The notes beneath the pieces are model-generated. The model saw nothing but the letters and a program-made list of their open reading frames with translations, was not told the DNA's origin and searched no databases. Shown piece by piece: positions 25,776 to 34,560 of a DNA stretch of 64,000 bases. The stretch spans positions 36,914-100,913 of the forward strand of contig JASBUS010000061.1 in NCBI GenBank assembly GCA_030147745.1, in the 5' to 3' direction. The number at the start of each line of letters is the position of its first letter. The first letter of the stretch is position 1. A program made the translations under genes and the position numbers. This DNA comes from Alphaproteobacteria bacterium (GTDB taxonomy: Bacteria > Pseudomonadota > Alphaproteobacteria > Micavibrionales > Micavibrionaceae).

Positions 25776-27230
25776 ATGATAAATTACAAAAAACAGACCG
25801 TAAAACGCACATTATCTGTGCGAATCATGCTGAGCATTAGCTTTGCGCTAACGTTGCTCCTGTTTACAGGGGGCGCGGCGCGCAATGCTGAGGCCTGCTG
25901 TTCATGTTGCTTATTCACAGACCATATGAACGAACACCAAGACACAATCAGCACAATCCAAGATGCAACAGCGGATGCCATTGAAGCATTAGTCAACTTT
26001 CTATATGCAGATAGTCCAAACACATTTTGGGAGGCTATGGTTCTTCCGCAGCTCCGCATCATGACCCTAGAGCTTAGCAGCCTAATTTCAAACTTCCCTG
26101 CAGCCTTTGGCGGTATGCTTGACGGTGAATCGAGTCAATACGCAATACAAAAATTAGAAAGTCTACAAGGTGAAATCGCACGCAGACAAATCCCTGCTGT
26201 GTCTATGTGTCAATATGCCACATTATCAAAATCCTTAGAAGCTTCTGAAGTCGCGCGCCACGAGACTGCACGCGTATTTGCAATGATGGGCACAAAAAGA
26301 CATAGCCTGAACAGTGACTTTGTTGGTGCTGATGCCCCGACCGACGATATCACCGCACGCTACAATCAATTTAAAAACAAATATTGTATGGATGTTGCCG
26401 GTTCTGTCGATTTTGGGGGCCTCTTAAATGGCGTTTGTAATGGTGTCGCTAACACTGACAGCGCATCAGGTGGTCCAGACGGCCCAAATGATAAAGCCGT
26501 TGACTCAAATCTACACACAGTTGTGCGTAAGAAAAACCGTGACGTTGACTTTGCACAAATGCTCGGCCTTCCAAAGACCCTTAATGTCGCAATGTTCCCA
26601 GGCTACGGCCCTGGAGAAAGCCGCTCACAAATCGAAGATATCGTCGCGCTCGGCAAAAATTTATATGGAACAAATGCAACAATACGCTTCCCCGTAGAAA
26701 ATTTGAAAGCCTCTGCCGACGAAAAAAACTTAGAACGCTACAAATTACTTAAATTACGCGCTCTACAAGCCAAAAGAAACGCTGCTTATTACAGCTTTGC
26801 TAACTATATTGGTATGAAGTCCGCCACCGATAAAGCTGACGGCACGGAGCTCGCAGCTAAGGCGCCTGTAGAAAACTTACTCAATGCACTTGGAATCGAT
26901 AATTCAGCCGATAACGGTACGAATGATTATTTTAACAAACTTGGCTTAGGCTTAAATGAATCAAGCCCAAGCTACTGGGCACAAATGGATATTTTAACGA
27001 AGAAAATTTATCAAAATCCGAGTTTCTTCGTAAATCTATACGACAACCCATCAAATGTAAAAAGGCAGCAAGCCGCACTAGAATCAATCGAATTAATGCA
27101 AGAACGCGACATTCATGAAACAGCATTGAGAACAGAAATGCTTTTATCATTATGGCTCGACGAAGAAGTTGAAACATATGGAACAGACACAATTGAAAAC
27201 TGGTCAACTATGAAAGCACCAAAGAAATAA
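25776..27230 (+). CDS. exported cysteine-containing protein, array paralogue 1
   Basis: I do not recognise this family. It is the first of five tandem paralogues next to the Dot/Icm core genes, 484 residues. The signal peptide (helix LSISFALTLLLFTGG) ends at AEA, about residue 40, followed at once by CCSCC (Cys41,42,44,45). Shared family blocks are LRIMTLELSSL...GGMLDG (94-117), RRQIPAVSMCQYATLSKSL with Cys145, KYC...NGVC (Cys204, Cys221), a RDVDFAQML block and the C-terminal YWAQMDILTKKIYQNPSFF then YDNPSNVKRQ. The start is uncertain: AGGGG is only 1 nt from this ATG, and TTG at 25761 is possible. Confidence 0.8.
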   Translation: MINYKKQTVKRTLSVRIMLSISFALTLLLFTGGAARNAEACCSCCLFTDHMNEHQDTISTIQDATADAIEALVNFLYADSPNTFWEAMVLPQLRIMTLELSSLISNFPAAFGGMLDGESSQYAIQKLESLQGEIARRQIPAVSMCQYATLSKSLEASEVARHETARVFAMMGTKRHSLNSDFVGADAPTDDITARYNQFKNKYCMDVAGSVDFGGLLNGVCNGVANTDSASGGPDGPNDKAVDSNLHTVVRKKNRDVDFAQMLGLPKTLNVAMFPGYGPGESRSQIEDIVALGKNLYGTNATIRFPVENLKASADEKNLERYKLLKLRALQAKRNAAYYSFANYIGMKSATDKADGTELAAKAPVENLLNALGIDNSADNGTNDYFNKLGLGLNESSPSYWAQMDILTKKIYQNPSFFVNLYDNPSNVKRQQAALESIELMQERDIHETALRTEMLLSLWLDEEVETYGTDTIENWSTMKAPKK

Positions 27231-27247
27231 AACAAATAAAAAACATT

Positions 27248-28585
27248 ATGAATATGAGCATGAATATAAACAAAATTGAAAAACAAAAAAACCGTATCGG
27301 ACTTAAACAGGTCTGTATGGTCATGCTGTTTATATTCACGCTGCTTTTCTCGACAAGTGTGACTGACAAAAAAGCACAGGCACGTTGCTGCGTTTGTTGT
27401 CCACAGGCCGTTTTACAACTTTATCACGTACAAACAGTTTTAGTGGTTACAACCGCACATACGATGGCTTTCACTATGCTGCGTGATCAGTTATTGTCTT
27501 CTGTATGGTGGCATATGGGCGTGAAACCATTGCTACAACAGATGGCTCTAGAACTTAATACCGCTGGCTGGTCTCAAGTCGCCCAAATTGGTGCCTTTAT
27601 TGACGGCAAAGTGATGAATGAAACGCTTGTCGATATGCAGGTGCACCAAGCCAAAATCGCGAAAAGACAAATACCTGCGGTATCGATGTGTAAATTTGCC
27701 TCCTTAAACAAATCCCTCGCGCAAGCCGATAGCCGCGCGCGCATGGTACACAACGTCCTAAACGAATACTCCCTCAGCCGCACATTAGGCGATGGTGGCA
27801 TGTCAGGCGCGACGAAAGCATTAGACACCGCGAGCCGTTACAGAACTGCAACATCAATCCATTGTGACCGCCAATCGCAGGGCGGGGAAATGGTCAATTT
27901 ATGTTCAGCCGGCACCAACAGTAACGGTTATACATCCAAAGACATTAACTTCACTGATGCCATTGATAGTGCCAATACAATCAACCTAGGCTTTGATGGC
28001 ACAATCTCAAGCTTATTTAACAATACGGACACGAACCCATATAATAACAATGAAGTCGCAAATGTCATGGCGATGAAAAGTTTCCTGTATCAAAACGAAT
28101 TACCACCGCGTGCGCCGCAAAGCAACCTTGCTCATGACGTAGATGGCCATCAAAGCAAATATCTAAGATGGCGCGGCAGTGTAGCGAAGCGTACTGTTGC
28201 AGAAAATAGTTTTGATTCACTTGTCGGCATGAAAACAGCCAGTGGTGTTGCTGGTTCAGCTGCTTATCAAGCACAACTTGCATCCCTCGGTGCATCAGCC
28301 GCGGATATAGCGGCGTCTACCAAGGCTGCGCCAAGTTACTGGGCACAAATGGAACAATTGACAAAGACCATATATCAGAACCCTGACTTTTATATGAATC
28401 TTTACGACAACCCAAATAACGTTATACGCCAAAGCGCAGCCATGGAAGCCGTTGGTCTGATGCAGATGCGCGATTATTATGAATCGCTAATTCGCTCAGA
28501 AATGGCCTTATCCATTATGTTAGATACAGAAGTCAGTAAAGAAATTGACGCCGTCAACAATGTTATCGCGAAATGGGGGTATTAA
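27248..28585 (+). CDS. exported cysteine-containing protein, array paralogue 2
   Basis: 445 residues, same unrecognised family. The signal peptide (VCMVMLFIFTLLFSTS) ends near AQA, followed by RCCVCC (Cys47,48,50,51). It has ALELNTAGWSQVAQIGAFIDG, then KRQIPAVSMCKFASLNKSL with Cys148, then Cys206 and Cys219, SKDINFTDAI, and the C-terminal YWAQMEQLTKTIYQNPDFY and YDNPNNVIRQSAAM. The count of seven mature cysteines equals that of paralogues 1, 3 and 4. No strong ribosome-binding site precedes the ATG, which lies 17 nt after the previous stop. Its stop overlaps the next ATG (TAATG). Confidence 0.82.
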   Translation: MNMSMNINKIEKQKNRIGLKQVCMVMLFIFTLLFSTSVTDKKAQARCCVCCPQAVLQLYHVQTVLVVTTAHTMAFTMLRDQLLSSVWWHMGVKPLLQQMALELNTAGWSQVAQIGAFIDGKVMNETLVDMQVHQAKIAKRQIPAVSMCKFASLNKSLAQADSRARMVHNVLNEYSLSRTLGDGGMSGATKALDTASRYRTATSIHCDRQSQGGEMVNLCSAGTNSNGYTSKDINFTDAIDSANTINLGFDGTISSLFNNTDTNPYNNNEVANVMAMKSFLYQNELPPRAPQSNLAHDVDGHQSKYLRWRGSVAKRTVAENSFDSLVGMKTASGVAGSAAYQAQLASLGASAADIAASTKAAPSYWAQMEQLTKTIYQNPDFYMNLYDNPNNVIRQSAAMEAVGLMQMRDYYESLIRSEMALSIMLDTEVSKEIDAVNNVIAKWGY

Positions 28586-29793
28586 TGTATAAACAAGCCC
28601 AACATTCAAAGATAAAATCATTTTTCTCTGTTGCAAAAAAGATGCTCTGCGTCTTGGCTTTAATATTTGCTTTGCAGTTTGCATCAGCAAAAGAAGCTAA
28701 AGCAACATGCTGTGCGTGTTCCGTATGCCCAATGATTATGGGGCTGCATATAGTAACAGAAACTGTATTGAGCATGGATATTTCGACTAAAATTTCCTCT
28801 TTCTTTACAAATAACGTAATAAACGGCCTAACAAACGGCCTATTTAAACCACATCTCCAAATGATGACTCTTGAGCTGTCGACAGCAGCGCTGTCGATTG
28901 TGCCACAATTTGGGGCGATGATTGATGGACAAGTCATGAATAATTCCATTCTCGCCCTACAAACTGCGCAAATTGAAGCGGCACAAAGCCAAATACCATC
29001 CGTATCGATGTGTGAATTTGCAACACTAAGTAAAAGCGTCGGAGCTGCAGATCATAGCCGCGCCATATCACAGCAAGTTTTAGCCAAACATAATATTAAC
29101 CGCCTAACAGGTACACAAGGTTTGCTTGGCGCGAGCGGCTCAGGCTCAATCACTGAAGACCTCGAAAACCGCTTCAGAGAATATCTTGCAAATTATTGCG
29201 ACCCCAAAGACCAGAATAACGCATTGGGTGAAGCACAGGGCGCGGCCTGTTCGGGCAGTGATGCGCGCATCAATAAAGATATTGATTATACAAACCTCAT
29301 GCAATCAAACTTCACAATGGGGATTGATTTCACATCAAACAACATTACAGACGATGAGCGCGATGTTTTTGCCATGGCAAAAAACCTTTATTCACCAACA
29401 TTATTTATTCGACCAGAGCGCGCCATACTTGAAAATCCAGCAAACCGCGATGAATATGTTGATATGATGGCGTTCCTTGCCAAAAAATCTGTGGCAGCAA
29501 ACAGCTTCTTTGCGCTTGTCGGCCTAAAAACCGAAAACCCACAATCTGACGTATCCTATTATGATGAAATGAATATTCTAACGAAAGAATATTATCGTGA
29601 TCCGGCTTTCTTCGCTAAACTTTACGACAACCCAGCCAATGTTATGCGTCAAAAAGCTGCGATGCAGGGCATCGGCTTAATGCAACAGCGCGACATATTT
29701 GAAAGTCAAATTCGCAGCGAAATGTTGCTCTCCGTTATTCTTGAAACAAAACTAGCCGAAGACAGCAAAGATTTACTCGGGGGGCTACAATAA
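28585..29793 (+). CDS. exported cysteine-containing protein, array paralogue 3
   Basis: 402 residues, the shortest member. The signal peptide (LCVLALIFALQFASA) ends at AKA, then TCCACSVC (Cys42,43,45,48). It has LQMMTLELSTAALSIVPQFGAMIDG, SQIPSVSMCEFATLSKSV with Cys143, NYCDPKDQ with Cys205, Cys222, NKDIDYTNLM, and the C-terminal YYDEMNILTKEYYRDPAFF then YDNPANVMRQKAAM. I chose the ATG at 28585, which overlaps the upstream stop by 1 nt with GGGGG 6 nt before it, a clear reinitiation arrangement; the ATG at 28573 is less likely. Periplasmic or surface location is inferred from the signal peptide. Confidence 0.83.
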   Translation: MYKQAQHSKIKSFFSVAKKMLCVLALIFALQFASAKEAKATCCACSVCPMIMGLHIVTETVLSMDISTKISSFFTNNVINGLTNGLFKPHLQMMTLELSTAALSIVPQFGAMIDGQVMNNSILALQTAQIEAAQSQIPSVSMCEFATLSKSVGAADHSRAISQQVLAKHNINRLTGTQGLLGASGSGSITEDLENRFREYLANYCDPKDQNNALGEAQGAACSGSDARINKDIDYTNLMQSNFTMGIDFTSNNITDDERDVFAMAKNLYSPTLFIRPERAILENPANRDEYVDMMAFLAKKSVAANSFFALVGLKTENPQSDVSYYDEMNILTKEYYRDPAFFAKLYDNPANVMRQKAAMQGIGLMQQRDIFESQIRSEMLLSVILETKLAEDSKDLLGGLQ

Positions 29794-31187
29794 TGGTAAC
29801 CTATAACAGCCTCATCGATATGTGTAAAAAATTCGTGCTGATTAGCGTCTTTGCCTTAGCCATTTTAGCTGCGCCAAAATCGAGCAAACCCGCGCAAGCC
29901 TATTGCTGCGTATGTGAATTTTGTAACATGACGACATTGAATCACCAACTCACCGAAATGGCGATTCAGCAAAATTTAAATATGCAGTTACAGCAAACGC
30001 TACAATGGTTTCAAGAATTCTGGGCGGCAAATATCCTACCCGCCCTTAAATTAATGACCATGGAAATAGACACCATGGCCTTTTCAATTCAGCCCCTTAT
30101 CGGCGGCATGATTGATGGTGTTGTTATGAACACGGCTATTCTTGGTCAACAAGAAACTATGGCACGTATTGCCCGTGATCAAATTCCAGCCGTATCCATG
30201 TGCCGTTATGCTTCACTGGGACGTTCTCTTGCCGCGAGTGAAGCGAAGTCTCGCGCCACAGCGAACTTTCTGGCAAAGCGCAGTTTAGAACGTCAAATCG
30301 GCGGTCTTCGTGTATTTAATGGCGAGCAAGAAGCCCTTGATAACGTATTTGACCACGCAACACGTTATAATCAATATCTTACCAATTACTGTGATCCGCG
30401 TGATTTCCAAAACGGCCTTTGGACGGTCAATAACTGCGTTGGCGCTTTGACAACTAAACCTGCCTATTACCGTCCAAACCGTGATATTGACTATACCAAT
30501 TTATTTGATAGTGCTTTAACGCTAAATATTGACTTCTCGGACAACGTCTTTAATGCAGCAGGCAATGGCACACTCGTCAATATTACAGCTGATGAGCAAG
30601 ATATTCTCGCGCTCTCTAATAACTTATTCTCCGACGAATTATATAACCGCGACTTTTATCAATTTACAGATGAAAGCCGCCATAAACAATTTATAGATTT
30701 CCGCTCAATTGTAGCTAAACGTAACGTTGCTGAACATAGTTTTAATACGATTGTTGGTTTGAAATCATCTGGTTCAGGTGCATCAACACAAGAAATGACA
30801 GGTCTGCTGTCTGAAATTATGATTAACGACCCAACCCACCCCGAATATGCACAGTCGATCTTGAGCCAACAGCAATTAATTTTGCCGAATGAATTTAACC
30901 TAGCGCAAGGCAGTACATCTGCAAAACCCGGTTATACAAACAGCCCAGGCGGTGAGCCAAGCTATTACGCACAAATGGATTTCTTAACCCAGAAAATTTT
31001 CCAAAGCCCACGCTTCTTTGCTGATTTATATGACAACCCTGCCAATGTTGAGCGTCAATATGCAGCTATGCAGGCACTCGGCTTGATGCAAAGACGTGAA
31101 GCTTTTGAAAGCATGATGCGTATTGAAATGCTTGCCTCATTGCTGCTTGAAACAAAAATTGAAGCGCGCGAAGCCGAGTACAGATAA
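29793..31187 (+). CDS. exported cysteine-containing protein, array paralogue 4
   Basis: 464 residues. The signal peptide (FVLISVFALAILAAP) ends at AQA, then YCCVCEFC (Cys38,39,41,44). Family blocks are LKLMTMEIDTMAFSIQPLIGGMIDG, RDQIPAVSMCRYASLGRSL with Cys137, NYCDPRDFQNG with Cys200, Cys215, NRDIDYTNLF, and the C-terminal YYAQMDFLTQKIFQSPRFF then YDNPANVERQYAAM. The region between (about 330-380) carries a 40-residue insertion compared with paralogue 3. The ATG overlaps the preceding stop by 1 nt (TAATG) with GGGGGG upstream, so translation is coupled. Confidence 0.83.
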   Translation: MVTYNSLIDMCKKFVLISVFALAILAAPKSSKPAQAYCCVCEFCNMTTLNHQLTEMAIQQNLNMQLQQTLQWFQEFWAANILPALKLMTMEIDTMAFSIQPLIGGMIDGVVMNTAILGQQETMARIARDQIPAVSMCRYASLGRSLAASEAKSRATANFLAKRSLERQIGGLRVFNGEQEALDNVFDHATRYNQYLTNYCDPRDFQNGLWTVNNCVGALTTKPAYYRPNRDIDYTNLFDSALTLNIDFSDNVFNAAGNGTLVNITADEQDILALSNNLFSDELYNRDFYQFTDESRHKQFIDFRSIVAKRNVAEHSFNTIVGLKSSGSGASTQEMTGLLSEIMINDPTHPEYAQSILSQQQLILPNEFNLAQGSTSAKPGYTNSPGGEPSYYAQMDFLTQKIFQSPRFFADLYDNPANVERQYAAMQALGLMQRREAFESMMRIEMLASLLLETKIEAREAEYR

Positions 31188-31210
31188 GAGTTTAAGGACA
31201 TAAAAACTTG

Positions 31211-33028
31211 ATGACATATAAGCACGACATGAAACACGCGAGAAAAGAAAGGCGCCACCTATTAGTGGGCACGCTGCGCATTGCAATGTTCGTCCTGCTC
31301 TTCGCTATGCTTAGCATGTCCAACGAAGCACAGGCGCAGCTTTATAGCAAAGCCGCCGTCAAAGTCACAGGCGTAAAGCCAGGTTCTACCGCCAGTATTA
31401 CTATCCAAAACAGCAAAACACAGCATACAGCGCAAGCCAATAAAAATGGTGAAGTCTATGTTGAGGGCATTTTCGAAGAAAGCGTTGAGCGCGGTATCTC
31501 AAGTGGCGTGAACTATACATTATATTATGACGTGCCTTATAAAAATTTAAGTGGCGTGCCTGCTGTTTTACAAAACCAAATGACCTTCTCATTTTCCGCT
31601 TTTACAGGTGATTTGCTCTTTATGGGCCGCACTAGTGATGCTGCTTTAATTGAATTCACGAGTGGCACAAACCAGATGCAAAGCATCACAGCATCGACTT
31701 CAGGCCAATTCCGTAGCGCCATTTTGCGCAATCATGCCTTTAAAACAAACAACAAAGGTAGCGCCTTTATTATTGTCACCAATACAAACCCTGTTACAGG
31801 TGATCCCCTCGACCCTGTCTATATCGAGGCTGGATTTAACCTTGCGCAAGAACCGACCAATGTCGTAACCCGCGAAGGCGTAAATAATATTTACCAAAAT
31901 ATTACAAAAGGTTTATTCAACTTCTCAAATAATGGGGTTGGTAACAATTGGGGTAAAGGCCTTGAAAATATGACCCGTGAGTTTGGCACCAATATGATGG
32001 CACAAGCAGCAGCGATCGGTGGTTTCCTTGATGGGTATATGATCAACAAAGCAGCCCGAAGAGGACAAATTTTAAATGCCGAAGCAGCGCAGCGCCACAT
32101 TCCTTCTAAAAATGTCTGCCAGTTCCCGTCTATTGGCAAGTCTTTAGCACGTACAAGCTTTGGTGCGCGTGCCAATGCACAGATTTATGCCAAAATCATG
32201 CAAGGCTATGACCTGCAACATGTTGATTCCGCTGGCGCCATGTTAGATACATTCCAAATGCGCGACTATATTAGTAAATTTAGAGCGAGCTATTGTTCTG
32301 GAAACCAAAATGGCCCAGACGGTCTAAGCAAATTTTGCACAGGCTCTGGCGTATCTTCAGATCGAGTCAATTATGATGTGAACTTCCCGCATTTCTTTGC
32401 AACACGCGCAGGTAACAATGTCGATTTCCTTGATGCCGATGATCCTGTAGATCCGCAAGGTTCTGCCGGCGACGGTGTACAAGAATTAACATTCGGTGAA
32501 GTCGACCTCATGCGCCTCACGGCAAATCTTTATGACTCTAACTTAAATAAATTCAAGCAAGCTTTATTTCAAAGTAAAGAAGCCCCACGCGCCATAACTG
32601 AAATTCGTTCATTACAAGCAATTAGAAACGTTGCGAAGAACAGTTTTGCTGTGTTAGTCGGAAATAAAAGTGGCAGCTCAAGCTTCGCAACCAAGGACCA
32701 ATATGTCCACACAGTCTTACGTAGCCTAGGCGTTCCAAATGATGCTGAAGCTCTTGCTTATTATGGTGTGGCCGATCATAACGGTTTTTCCTATGACGGG
32801 ATCATGGAAACGCTGACAAAAAAGATCTATCAAAACCCATCTTTCTACGTCAATTTATACGATAACCCTGAAAACGTAATGCGCCAAAAAGCCGCCATTA
32901 AAGCCATTGAATTGATGCAAGGCTGGGATATTGTTAAAGCGCTTCACCGCCGTGAAATGTTGCTGGCCATGTTGTTAGAGGTTAAACTCCGTCAACAGCA
33001 ACGTCTCGTCGAAATCAACGCGAAATAA
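31211..33028 (+). CDS. exported protein with N-terminal beta domain, array paralogue 5
   Basis: 605 residues, the largest and last member. The signal peptide ends at AQA (about residue 42), but the CC-x-C cluster is missing. A beta-rich domain of about 170 residues follows, beginning YSKAAVKVTGVKPGSTASITIQ, like an immunoglobulin or carboxypeptidase-regulatory-type fold. The family part starts near 225: MTREFGTNMMAQAAAIGGFLDG, RHIPSKNVCQFPSIGKSLA (Cys303), SYCSG (Cys362), KFCTG (Cys376), and the C-terminal METLTKKIYQNPSFYVNLYD then NPENVMRQKAAI. It keeps only the three core cysteines. The ATG at 31211 or the TTG just before it could be used; AAGGAC lies upstream. Confidence 0.82.
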   Translation: MTYKHDMKHARKERRHLLVGTLRIAMFVLLFAMLSMSNEAQAQLYSKAAVKVTGVKPGSTASITIQNSKTQHTAQANKNGEVYVEGIFEESVERGISSGVNYTLYYDVPYKNLSGVPAVLQNQMTFSFSAFTGDLLFMGRTSDAALIEFTSGTNQMQSITASTSGQFRSAILRNHAFKTNNKGSAFIIVTNTNPVTGDPLDPVYIEAGFNLAQEPTNVVTREGVNNIYQNITKGLFNFSNNGVGNNWGKGLENMTREFGTNMMAQAAAIGGFLDGYMINKAARRGQILNAEAAQRHIPSKNVCQFPSIGKSLARTSFGARANAQIYAKIMQGYDLQHVDSAGAMLDTFQMRDYISKFRASYCSGNQNGPDGLSKFCTGSGVSSDRVNYDVNFPHFFATRAGNNVDFLDADDPVDPQGSAGDGVQELTFGEVDLMRLTANLYDSNLNKFKQALFQSKEAPRAITEIRSLQAIRNVAKNSFAVLVGNKSGSSSFATKDQYVHTVLRSLGVPNDAEALAYYGVADHNGFSYDGIMETLTKKIYQNPSFYVNLYDNPENVMRQKAAIKAIELMQGWDIVKALHRREMLLAMLLEVKLRQQQRLVEINAK

Positions 33029-33135
33029 CCCCTATAAATACGCATTCATTAAAAACATTTAATATTAAATTTAATGACGGCGCTGCAAATGCATAATATC
33101 ATTTTCTATATAAAGACATTTTATATTGAGGATTT

Positions 33136-34560
33136 ATGAGCACAGCAATTTTTTGGTTTCGTCAAGATTTACGCCTTCAGGATAACCCTGCGCTCTATGC
33201 TGCCTGCCACGCAGGCCATGATATCTTACCCATTTATATTCTTGATGAAGAAAATTGCGACTGGCCAATGGGCGGCGCATCAAAAGTTTGGTTACATCAT
33301 AGCTTAACGCATCTCAACCAAAAGCTCGGCGGGCGTTTACAATGCTTTTCAGGTGATGCGAAAGCCATTTTAAAAACGCTCTGCAATACGCACGACATCA
33401 AACATATTTACTGGAATCGCTGCTATGAACCTTGGCGCATTAAGCGTGATAGCGCGATCAAAACACTCTGCACAGAACAAAACATTGCTTGCTATAGTGA
33501 TAATGCAAGCTTGCTCTGGGAACCATGGCAAGTCAGCAAGCAAGATGGCACAGCGTATAAAGTATTCACGCCTTATTACAAAAAAGGCTGCTTATATGCC
33601 GAAGCTCCGCGCAAACCGTTACCCGCGCCAAAGCATTTAAATTTGGCAGATTTATCACCTAAAAATGCTCTCACGATTGATGCGTTATCCCTATGTCCAA
33701 CGCGTTCATGGGGCGAAGAAATCATCACGGATTGGAAAATCGGCGAAGACCACGCTCATGCTAAACTCAGTGATTTCATGGACGGCGGCCTTACCAATTA
33801 CAAAGACGGCCGAAATTTCCCGAACAAAGCAAATGTGTCGCGCCTTTCGCCACATTTACATTTCGGTGAAATCTCACCTAACCAAGCCTGGTATGCCGCA
33901 GCCCAGGCCAGCGCGCCTGAACAAGATGTCACTTGTTTCAAAAGCGAACTTGGCTGGCGTGAATTCTCTTACTATCTGCTCTATCACTTTCCCGAGCTGC
34001 CACATAAGAATTTCCAAGATAAATTTGACGCCTTCCCATGGCATGATGATCAAGAATATCTAAGCGCATGGCAAAAGGGCCAAACAGGTTATCCAATTAT
34101 CGACGCCGCAATGCGTGAATTATATCAAACAGGTTATATGCATAACCGCCCAAGGATGATCGTCGGTTCATTCCTCGTTAAAAATCTGCTCTATCCATGG
34201 CAAGCAGGTGAGAAATGGTTCTGGGACTGTTTATTCGACGCGGACTTAGCCTCTAATAGTGCAAGCTGGCAATGGGTTGCAGGCAGCGGCGCAGATGCCG
34301 CGCCATATTTCCGCATCTTTAACCCGATCACCCAAAGCGAGAAATTCGATCCCGATGGCCAATATATCAAAAAATATGTCCCAGAATTAAAACATGTGCC
34401 TGCATCACTCATTCATAAGCCATGGGACATGACCATTTCAGAACAGCGTATGTATAATGCCGTGATTGGTAAAGATTACCCAGCGCCCATCATCGATGTT
34501 AAAGAAACGCGTGAACGTGCCTTAGCGGCCTATAGTAGCATCAAGCAGGTACAAGATTGA
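33136..34560 (+). CDS. phr: deoxyribodipyrimidine photolyase (class I CPD)
   Basis: Repairs cyclobutane pyrimidine dimers using blue light, FADH- and an antenna cofactor. The 474-residue length is normal. The N-terminal antenna domain starts IFWFRQDLRLQDNPAL. The FAD domain has FPNKANVSRLSPHLHFGEISP, ELGWREFSYYLLYHFPEL, and the signature block with GYPIIDAAMRELYQTGYMHN, RMIVGSFLVKNLL, WFWDCLFDADLASNSASWQW and PYFRIFNP. GAGGA precedes the ATG by 4 nt. Its 3' end overlaps the convergent acyltransferase-like gene by 20 nt. Confidence 0.96.
   Translation: MSTAIFWFRQDLRLQDNPALYAACHAGHDILPIYILDEENCDWPMGGASKVWLHHSLTHLNQKLGGRLQCFSGDAKAILKTLCNTHDIKHIYWNRCYEPWRIKRDSAIKTLCTEQNIACYSDNASLLWEPWQVSKQDGTAYKVFTPYYKKGCLYAEAPRKPLPAPKHLNLADLSPKNALTIDALSLCPTRSWGEEIITDWKIGEDHAHAKLSDFMDGGLTNYKDGRNFPNKANVSRLSPHLHFGEISPNQAWYAAAQASAPEQDVTCFKSELGWREFSYYLLYHFPELPHKNFQDKFDAFPWHDDQEYLSAWQKGQTGYPIIDAAMRELYQTGYMHNRPRMIVGSFLVKNLLYPWQAGEKWFWDCLFDADLASNSASWQWVAGSGADAAPYFRIFNPITQSEKFDPDGQYIKKYVPELKHVPASLIHKPWDMTISEQRMYNAVIGKDYPAPIIDVKETRERALAAYSSIKQVQD

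Noticed and set aside
28585..28949. Minus-strand frame of 128 codons antisense to array paralogue 3
   Set aside because: No ribosome-binding site, no recognisable family, entirely inside a well-supported gene.
33047..33076. AT-rich nested inverted repeat (CATTAAA...TTTAATG around ATTTAATATTAAAT) after the five-gene array
   Set aside because: No GC-rich stem and no clear T tract; AT-rich palindromes of this kind are expected by chance.
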